Source of the DNA: Aggregicoccus sp. 17bor-14
GTDB lineage: Bacteria; Myxococcota; Myxococcia; Myxococcales; Myxococcaceae
DNA: 64,000 nucleotides
NCBI RefSeq assembly: GCF_009659535.1
Contig: NZ_VJZZ01000018.1
Location: forward strand, 1 to 64,000
Reading direction: 5' to 3'
Shown: positions 58,403-64,000 of the stretch, piece after piece
How positions within the stretch are numbered: the first letter of the stretch is position 1
Layout: each line of letters begins with the position of its first letter
The notes under the pieces: generated by a model
Seen by the model: the letters and a program-made list of their open reading frames with translations, nothing else
The model's database searches: none
Told to the model about the DNA's origin: nothing
Position numbers and translations under genes: made by a program

Positions 58403-59275
58403 CTAGTAGCGCTTGAGCGGGTCGTCGTCCGGGGCGCGGAAGCCCGAGCGGGTGCGGTCCGCGTCCTCCACGTCGCCCTCGGTGCGCACGTCCACCTGCT
58501 CGCGCCGCACCGTCTCCGCCACGCGCCGCTCCTCCTCCACCGCGTCCTTGTGGACGACCACTTCGCCCTCGGAGACCACGCGCTTGCGCACGTCCACTTC
58601 CTCCTCGCGCAGCGGCACCACGATGGTCTCGTCCTTGAACGAGGCGCTCATCGCCGGGCGGCCCGGCTCCACGTTGCGCCGCTCCACGCGCACGCGCTCC
58701 TTGCGCACCGGGACGCTCACCTCCTGCTCCTCGCTCACCACCTCCTTCGTGATGCGCACCTGGCCCGCCTCGCGCTCGCGCTTCACCACGTCCAGCTCCT
58801 CGCGCGCCACGGGCACTGCGATTTCGCGGTCGTTGTCGAGCCGCTGCGTGCCCTGGCCGCTGAAGCCCTCGCGCGCGTAGGCCGCGTCGCTGCGGCCCAG
58901 GCCGTCGTTCAGCGTGGCGCCCTCGGTGGGACCCAGCGCCCGCGCGCCGGTGCGCGTCGCGTCGTTGGTGAAGGACTCACCCGTCATCGACTGGCTCGCG
59001 TTCATCGACGCAGAGCTGCCCAGGCCGGCCGTGCCGGTGGTCGAGGCGTACGAGGCATCGTCCGCGCTGCGCAGGCTGTCGCGTCCGTGCGAGAGGATGA
59101 TCTCACCGTCGCGGATGTCCTGGATGTCGCCGAAGCGCGCGACGTAGTCCTTGGGGAAGAACAGCCCCTTCTCGATGTGGAAGGCGTCGTCGCCGACCGC
59201 GAACACCTTGCCCAGCTTCTCGCCGTCCGCGCTGCGCACCACCATGCCTTCTCGAATGCCAGAACGCTCGAACAT
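58403..59275 (-). CDS. PRC-barrel plus YsnF/AvaK-domain (DUF2382) stress protein
   Basis: A 290-residue protein from ATG 59275, with AAAGGGG about ten bases upstream. Residues 1-62 form a PRC/DUF2171-like barrel (IREGMVVRSADGEKLGKVFAVGDDAFHIEKG). A Ser/Thr/Ala/Gly-rich linker (70-145) joins a YsnF/AvaK domain (148-265): IAVPVAREELDVVKREREAGQVRI, EEQEVSVPVRKERVRVERRNV, ETIVVPLREEEVDVRKRVV and EERRVAETVRREQVDV. This domain repeats a charged beta motif. YsnF is a general-stress protein in Bacillus; the biochemical role is unknown. The charge and lack of a signal suggest a cytoplasmic protein. Confidence 0.92.
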   Translation of the reverse strand: MFERSGIREGMVVRSADGEKLGKVFAVGDDAFHIEKGLFFPKDYVARFGDIQDIRDGEIILSHGRDSLRSADDASYASTTGTAGLGSSASMNASQSMTGESFTNDATRTGARALGPTEGATLNDGLGRSDAAYAREGFSGQGTQRLDNDREIAVPVAREELDVVKREREAGQVRITKEVVSEEQEVSVPVRKERVRVERRNVEPGRPAMSASFKDETIVVPLREEEVDVRKRVVSEGEVVVHKDAVEEERRVAETVRREQVDVRTEGDVEDADRTRSGFRAPDDDPLKRY

Positions 59276-59507
59276 GATCTCATCCCCTTTGGTCGTGTGA
59301 ACCTTCGCCCGGGCCGGGAAGCGAGCGAGGAGGCCCACCCGCACCGCGCGGAGGCACCTCCTCGGCTCATTTCTCGTCCTCAGGGACAAAAGCTGGACAC
59401 GCGCTGCGGGGTCGGCTCGCTCGCGCAAGTGTTCCCACCTGCCAGCCCGGAGCGGGCCAGCCGCGGCGGGGGCACGGTGGGAACGTCAGCAGGGCAGCCG
59501 GGCACCC

Positions 59508-61028
59508 TCACGCAGGCCCTCTTCCAGAAGGAGACGGAGGACGGGGGCGCAGGGCTTCGGGCGGAACTCTTTGACGGCGGCGCACGCGGTGGACGAGCAG
59601 GGCGATGACCGCGAGCATGAGCGGCGGGAAGAGCCAGCGTCCGTGGTCCTGCGCGTAGCCGGCGGCGCGGATGGCCGCCTGTAGCCGCGGCGAGGCGAAG
59701 AGCAGGCGGGGGGCGCTCACCTGGGGCAGGTAGAGCGCGGCGCCCAGGTCGCGCGCGAGCACCACCTCCGCCTGCCCGCGCACCTCGCTGCGGCTGGGCA
59801 GTGGGCGGAAGAAGTCCGGCGCGGAAGCGGCCGTGAGCCCGCGCAGGTCCACGAACGCGCTGCGGCCTCCCGTCACCCGCGCGAGCAGCGCCTCCGCGCT
59901 TCCCTCCCCTGCCGGCGCGAGCGCGCGCTCGGCAAAGGGAGGCACCGCGCGACCCTCCACCTCCAGCCCCCGCCCCTCGCCCACGAAGAGCCCCACCGTG
60001 TAGAGCTGCCCGGGCGCCGCGCGCTGCAGCAGCGCGCCGAAGGTGGGCGCGCCGTGCGCCTGCGCCGCCGGCAGCGCCTGCGCCTGGTGCGTCCACAGGA
60101 GCACCCGCCCTCCCGGAGCGAGCGCGCGCAGGGCGAGCGCGTGCCGGGCCGCGAGCGCATCGCGCGCGGCGAGGTAGGTGGTCCACTCGCGCCGCTCCCC
60201 CGAGGCGAGGTCGCGCGAGCACAGCTCCACCCGCGCGCGCAGCGCCTCCGGCACCCGCGCGAGCGCGGCGGCATGCAGCGCGGGCCGGGCGGCGCGCAGC
60301 GAGGGCTGCGCGGCGGCGATCCACCGCTCCACGCCTGCAATCGCCTCCAGCGCCTCGCGCTCGCTCGCCGCCGTGTCCGGAAAGCCCTTCGCGCGGCAGG
60401 CCACCAGGTCCTCCAGCGCCACGCGCCAGCGCACCGCCTCCGGAGGCCGCGGCGCGTAGCGCGCGAGCGCGGCGAAGAGGGCGTCGAACACCGGCCACCC
60501 CGCCAGGTACGCGCGCGCCACGCCCGGCTGTACGTCGAAGCTGGTGAGGTAGAGCGGGTGCGCCGTGCCCTGCGTCCCCTGCACGTACGCGAGCAGCGCG
60601 CGCATGCCCGGCGTCTGGTACGGCGCGAACCACGCGAGGTCCTGCGCGCGCGCGAGCCGCGCCTCCGCGCTGCCGCCCGGGTCGTAGAGCAGCTCCATCG
60701 CGAGCCACGCGTCCAGCGGGCTGCCCTCCAGCGCGAGCAGGTCGAAGCCCAGCGCCTCGTGCAGGTAGCGCACCAGCGGCAGCCGCGCGCGCGCCCCCTC
60801 CTCGCTCACCCGCAGCGGGTCCGCGAGCTGCACCAGCGTCCGCGCGCCCACCGCCTCGCGCAGGAAGGCGTAGTGCGCCTCCACATAGGGCTCGGTGAAG
60901 GGCAGCGGGTGCACCGCGGGCTGCGCGTGGGCGGCGGCGCCCAGCAGGAGCAGTGAGACGAGCACGGACCTCGTCGCGGCCGTGCGCAGCGCTCCGCGTC
61001 CTCGGGCGACCTTGCCGTCCACGGCCAT
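59508..61028 (-). CDS. Erythromycin-esterase-like protein, degenerate and membrane-tailed
   Basis: A 506-residue protein from ATG 61028. It has an N-terminal signal (TAATRSVLVSLLLLGAAAHA, cleaved near 35) and a C-terminal membrane helix (WLFPPLMLAVIALLVHRVRRR, 468-488) with a basic tail, so the body would be periplasmic and anchored. The fold is that of EreA-like proteins: RLPLVRYLHEALGFDLLALEGSPLDAWL near 82-110, GRVLLWTHQAQAL near 325, and long helices between. The family motif GExxHG before that helix is absent (LADPLRV instead), though a later His in WTHQ remains. It may be a pseudoenzyme. A dispersed repeat lies immediately upstream. Confidence 0.75.
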   Translation of the reverse strand: MAVDGKVARGRGALRTAATRSVLVSLLLLGAAAHAQPAVHPLPFTEPYVEAHYAFLREAVGARTLVQLADPLRVSEEGARARLPLVRYLHEALGFDLLALEGSPLDAWLAMELLYDPGGSAEARLARAQDLAWFAPYQTPGMRALLAYVQGTQGTAHPLYLTSFDVQPGVARAYLAGWPVFDALFAALARYAPRPPEAVRWRVALEDLVACRAKGFPDTAASEREALEAIAGVERWIAAAQPSLRAARPALHAAALARVPEALRARVELCSRDLASGERREWTTYLAARDALAARHALALRALAPGGRVLLWTHQAQALPAAQAHGAPTFGALLQRAAPGQLYTVGLFVGEGRGLEVEGRAVPPFAERALAPAGEGSAEALLARVTGGRSAFVDLRGLTAASAPDFFRPLPSRSEVRGQAEVVLARDLGAALYLPQVSAPRLLFASPRLQAAIRAAGYAQDHGRWLFPPLMLAVIALLVHRVRRRQRVPPEALRPRPPSPSGRGPA

Positions 61029-61029
61029 T

Positions 61030-61063
61030 CCCTCACCCTGACCCTCTCCCAGAGGAAGAGGGG
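61030..61063. repeat. Dispersed palindromic repeat before the esterase-like gene
   Basis: CCCTCACCCTGACCCTCT followed by CCCAGAGGAAGAGGGG; CCCTCTCC can pair with GGAAGAGGG. It fills the gap between the histidine kinase stop (61066) and the ATG of the esterase-like gene (61028), and so may attenuate expression or process the transcript. Confidence 0.75.
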
Positions 61064-61065
61064 AC

Positions 61066-62640
61066 TTAGCCCGCCGGCGGCGTGCGCCCGGCCGCCTCGC
61101 GCGGCAGCCGCACGGTGAAGGTGGTGCCCGCCTCCTGCGTGCTCGCCACGTCCACCTGGCCGCCGTGGGCGAGCACGAGCTCGCGCACGATGTAGAGCCC
61201 CAGCCCGATGCTGCGGTCGCTGAAGCCCACGTGGCCGCCGCCGCGCTGCAGCGGCTCGAAGAGGCGCGGCAGCAGCTCGGGCGAGATGGGCTCGCCCGCG
61301 TTCTGCACGCGCAGCCACATGCCCTCCGCCTCGCCGCGGCTCTCCACGCGCACGGGTGTGTCCGCGGGGCTGTACTTGAGCGCGTTGGTCACCAGGTTGG
61401 TGAGCACCTGCGCCACGCGGTCCGCATCCCAGCGCCCGTGGCCGCTGCCGCTGTGCACGAGCTCCAGGGTGCGCTCGGGGAAGGCGGCGCGCGCCTCCTC
61501 CACCACCTGCTCGGCGAGCTCGTGCAGGTCCAGCGCCTCGGGGCGGATGGGGATGCCACCGCCCATGCGCGCCTGGGTGTAGTCCAGCAGGTCGCGGATC
61601 ATCCGGCTCGCGCGGTCCGCGCTGGACACGATGCGCGCCGCGCTGCGCGCCACCCATGGGTCGATGCTCTCGCGCCGCAGCATGAGGGAGGCCGAGGTGA
61701 GGATGGCGGCGAGCGGGTTTCTCAGGTCGTGGCTCACGATGCCCACCACCTGCTGCTCGAACTCCACGCGCGCCTGCGCCTCCTCCAGCAGCCGCTGCCG
61801 CTCGCGCTCCGCGCTCACCCGTGCCGAGTCGTCGCGGATGGCGCCCACCACCCGCACGGCCTTGCCATCCGCGTCGCGCACGATGAGCCCGTGGTCGATG
61901 ACGTGGGCCCAGCTGCCGTCCGCGCGGCGGAAGCGGTACGCGTGCTCCCAGCGCTGCCGGGCGGGCGCTGCGAGGGCCACCTGCGAGTCCGCCAGCACCA
62001 GCGGGAGGTCCTCCGGGTGCACGCGCGAGCCCCACCACTCCGCGTCCGTGCCGTTCGCGGGGACCGGGTATCCGAACACGCGCTCGAGCGCGCCGGCCCA
62101 CTGGGTGCGGTTCAGCTGCGGGTCGAAGTCCCAGATGGCATCGCTGGTGGCGAGGCTCGCCAGCTGGTAGCGCTCCTCGCTCTCGCGCAGCGCCTGCTCG
62201 GCGCTGCGGCGCTGGCGCGCCCCTTCCGCCTCGCGCAGGGCGCGCTCGATGCTGGGCACCAGGCGCTCCAGGTTGTCCTTGAGCACGTATTCCGTGGCGC
62301 CGCGCTTGAGCAGCTCGATGGCCCGCTCCTCGCCCAGCGCACCCGAGACGAAGAGGAAGGGCACGTCCGGCAGGCGCTCGCGCGCAAGCGAGAGTGCCTC
62401 GGTGCCGTCGAAGCCGGGCACGTTGTAGTCCGAGAGCACCAGGTCGTAGCCGCCCTGCACCAGCGCCTCGAGGAAGCCCGCGCGCCCGTCCACGCGGTGC
62501 ACCTGCGCCGCGCGCCCCGCCGCCTCGAGCGCACCCACCATCAGCTGCGCGTCCAGGGGGCTGTCCTCGAGCAGCAGTACCCGCAGCGGCGCCGCGGCCG
62601 GCTCGAGCGCGGGCGGTGGGGTGGCGAGCAGCGCGGTCAT
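61066..62640 (-). CDS. Receiver-PAS-histidine kinase hybrid
   Basis: A 524-residue soluble protein from ATG 62640. An N-terminal receiver (20-135) has Glu25/Asp26, phospho-acceptor Asp71 in LVLSDYNVPGFDG, and Lys121 in EYVLKDN. A PAS/PAC domain follows (150-280, IWDFDPQLNRTQWAGALERVFGY, WEHAYRFRRADGSWAHV). The HisKA has VGIVSHDLRNPLAAIL (His304), and HATPase has VLTNLVTNALKYSPAD and SIGLGLYIVRELVLAHGG. With the receiver first, it is probably driven by phosphotransfer from an upstream kinase. Its ATG overlaps the stop of the single-domain receiver gene (ATGA), making it the third gene of a coupled kinase-receiver-hybrid operon. Confidence 0.92.
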   Translation of the reverse strand: MTALLATPPPALEPAAAPLRVLLLEDSPLDAQLMVGALEAAGRAAQVHRVDGRAGFLEALVQGGYDLVLSDYNVPGFDGTEALSLARERLPDVPFLFVSGALGEERAIELLKRGATEYVLKDNLERLVPSIERALREAEGARQRRSAEQALRESEERYQLASLATSDAIWDFDPQLNRTQWAGALERVFGYPVPANGTDAEWWGSRVHPEDLPLVLADSQVALAAPARQRWEHAYRFRRADGSWAHVIDHGLIVRDADGKAVRVVGAIRDDSARVSAERERQRLLEEAQARVEFEQQVVGIVSHDLRNPLAAILTSASLMLRRESIDPWVARSAARIVSSADRASRMIRDLLDYTQARMGGGIPIRPEALDLHELAEQVVEEARAAFPERTLELVHSGSGHGRWDADRVAQVLTNLVTNALKYSPADTPVRVESRGEAEGMWLRVQNAGEPISPELLPRLFEPLQRGGGHVGFSDRSIGLGLYIVRELVLAHGGQVDVASTQEAGTTFTVRLPREAAGRTPPAG

Positions 62641-63098
62641 CGTACGCCACCCCGGGGCAGCGAGCCGGGAGGCGGCTGGTTCACCACGGCCCAGAACAGC
62701 CCCAGCTCCTTGAGCGCGGCGACGAAGTCCCCGAAGGCCACCGGCTTCACCACGTAGGCATTCACCCCGAGGCCGTAGCTGCGCGCGAGGTCCTGCTCCT
62801 CGCGGCTCGAGGTGAGCATCACCACCGGCACCGTCTTGAGCCCGGGGTGGCGCTTGATGTGCGCGAGCACCTCGAGGCCGTCCACCTTGGGCAGCTTCAG
62901 GTCCAGGAGCACCACGGCGGGGTTGCCCTCGGGGCGCTCGGCGTGGGTGCCCTCGCGCTGCAGGTAGTCCAGCGCCTGCTGCCCGTCGCGCACCACGTCC
63001 ACCTCGTTGGCGAGGTTCGTCTCCTCGAGCGCGGCGAGCGTGAGGGCCACGTCGTTGGCGCTGTCTTCGACGAGGAGGATTCGCTTGAGGTCGTTCAC
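62637..63098 (-). CDS. Stand-alone receiver (Rcp1/CheY-like response regulator)
   Basis: A 153-residue single receiver from GTG 63098. Key residues: Glu11/Asp12 (LLVEDSANDV), Asp66 in VVLLDLKLPKVDG, Thr96 (VVMLTSSREE) and Lys118 in AYVVKPVAFG. The long loop after helix 2 (REGTHAERPEGNPA) is typical of Rcp1-type regulators that partner phytochrome-like kinases. It has no DNA-binding or output domain, so it probably relays phosphate. Its GTG overlaps the stop of the upstream kinase (GTGA at 63095) and its stop overlaps the ATG of the hybrid kinase, so all three are translated in step. Confidence 0.93.
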   Translation of the reverse strand: MNDLKRILLVEDSANDVALTLAALEETNLANEVDVVRDGQQALDYLQREGTHAERPEGNPAVVLLDLKLPKVDGLEVLAHIKRHPGLKTVPVVMLTSSREEQDLARSYGLGVNAYVVKPVAFGDFVAALKELGLFWAVVNQPPPGSLPRGGVR

Positions 63099-64000
63099 GG
63101 GTGGGTTCCTCGGGAGGCGCCGGGCGCGGGGGTGTGGGGGAGGGTGAAGTGGAAGGTGGCGCCCTGGTCCGGGGCGCCCTCGGCCCAGGCGCGCCCGCCG
63201 TGGCGGCTGACCACGCGCTTCACGTTCGCGAGCCCGATGCCGGTGCCCTCGAACTGGTCGGCGGTGTGCAGGCGCTGGAAGACGCCGAAGAGCTTGTCCA
63301 CGTACTGCATCTCGAAGCCCACGCCGTTGTCCTTCACCCAGACGTGGGTCTCGAGATTTCCGGCGCCCAGCGGCTCGGCGCCCACCTCGATGACGGCGCG
63401 CTCGCGGGGGCGCGTGTACTTGAGCGCGTTGGCGAGCAGGTTGCGCAGCACCTGGCGCAGCATGGCGGGGTCCGCGTGCACCTCGGGCAGCGCGCCCACG
63501 CGCCACTCCACCTGGCGGCCGCGCGCATCCGGAGCGAGCTCGCGCACGACCTCGTCCACCAGCGCGCGCAGCTCCACGCGGGCCGGGCGCAAGGCCGCGC
63601 GCCCCATGCGGCTGAAGGCGAGCAGGTCGTCCACCAGGGTGCCGCCCTGCTGGGCCGCGTCGAAGATGGTCTTGAGGTAGCCGCGGCTGGTCTCGTCCAG
63701 CTGCGACCCGGCGCGCTTCTGCAGCAGCTGGGCGAAGCCGGTCACGTGGCGAAGGGGCGCGCGCAGGTCGTGGCTGACGGAGTAGCTGAAGCTCTCCAGC
63801 TCGCGGTTCACCTCCTGCAGCTGGTGGGTGCGCTCGGCCACGCGCTGCTCGAGCCCCGCGTTGAGCCGACGCACCTCCGCCTGGGCGGCCTCCAGCTCGC
63901 GCAGGGTGCGCACCTGCTCCTCGATGTCCGTGCTGGTGCCGAGCCAGCGGGTGATGTGGCCCTCGGCGTCGCGCGCGGGCAGCGCGCGCCCGAGCAGCCA
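63095..64000 (-). CDS. PAS-histidine kinase, N-terminus beyond the right edge
   Basis: The visible C-terminal 301 residues continue in frame to the window edge, so the gene starts outside. The first visible part ends a PAS/PAC domain (HITRWLGTSTDIEEQVRTL). Next is a coiled coil (LEAAQAEVRRLNAGLEQRVAERTHQLQEVN), HisKA with FSYSVSHDLRAPLRHV, and HATPase with VLRNLLANALKYTRPRE, DNGVGFEMQYVDKLFGVFQRLHTADQF and GTGIGLANVKRVVSRHGG. The linker and SYSVSHDLRAPLR are characteristic of phytochrome-like kinases that pair with Rcp1 receivers, which fits the next gene. Whether a chromophore domain is present cannot be seen. Confidence 0.93.
   Translation of the reverse strand, partial: WLLGRALPARDAEGHITRWLGTSTDIEEQVRTLRELEAAQAEVRRLNAGLEQRVAERTHQLQEVNRELESFSYSVSHDLRAPLRHVTGFAQLLQKRAGSQLDETSRGYLKTIFDAAQQGGTLVDDLLAFSRMGRAALRPARVELRALVDEVVRELAPDARGRQVEWRVGALPEVHADPAMLRQVLRNLLANALKYTRPRERAVIEVGAEPLGAGNLETHVWVKDNGVGFEMQYVDKLFGVFQRLHTADQFEGTGIGLANVKRVVSRHGGRAWAEGAPDQGATFHFTLPHTPAPGASRGTHP

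Overview
This is about 64 kb of very GC-rich DNA with dense coding and near-universal G or C at third codon positions. Gene content points to a myxobacterium, probably of the Myxococcaceae/Archangiaceae lineage. Pointers are many PAS/GAF histidine kinases, VolA-FadL-like lipid uptake genes, a wax ester synthase, a serine/threonine/glycine-rich lipoprotein, and split ATP synthase genes. The genus is inference; no rRNA or complete tRNA gene was recognised. Nothing suggests a plasmid or phage. The only mobile-element trace is an IS4-type transposase tail at the left edge.

Layout. 1-4.9 kb: transposase tail, a small coiled-coil protein, a MATE exporter and a beta-propeller lipoprotein. 4.6-11.2 kb: RelE-like orphan, Hsp70 paralogue, atpH, a convergent beta-barrel gene, atpA, and two small envelope proteins. 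11.2-20.1 kb: MgtC, MFS and other membrane proteins, a slipin, a MobA-like nucleotidyltransferase, a haloalkane dehalogenase-like hydrolase, lipoproteins and a sphingomyelin-synthase-like PAP2 enzyme. 20.2-24.5 kb: VolA-like lipase/lipoprotein plus FadL-like porin, closed by a strong terminator. 24.5-29.4 kb: SEC-C protein, a 971-residue multi-PAS kinase and a DoxX protein. 29.6-33 kb: an exported three-gene operon of di-haem peroxidase, Tat-type metallophosphoesterase and a SoxA-like cytochrome. 33.2-38.5 kb: a small protein with a possible ATT start, membrane proteins and two glycosyltransferases. 38.8-40.5 kb: an OmpR-type two-component pair. 40.8-48 kb: a lipoprotein, a pseudo-receiver and a TolC/adaptor/RND efflux operon. 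48-54.2 kb: PRC-barrel protein, wax ester synthase and two tandem kup potassium transporters; the second follows a clear c-di-AMP (ydaO/yuaA) riboswitch. 54.3-64 kb: another RelE-like orphan and a signalling cluster with a LuxR-type regulator, a cNMP-binding/DUF1003 protein, a CBS protein, a GAF kinase, a YsnF protein, an erythromycin-esterase-like protein, and a translationally coupled kinase-receiver-kinase operon that leaves the window.

How the parts work together. The window mixes envelope, lipid and ion functions. VolA would release fatty acids outside the cell and FadL import them. The wax synthase could store them and the PAP2 enzyme build complex membrane lipids. K+ entry through the second Kup is predicted to respond to c-di-AMP. 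The peroxidase-phosphoesterase-cytochrome operon is the best candidate for an undescribed system: all three products are exported, and I know of no pathway that joins them.
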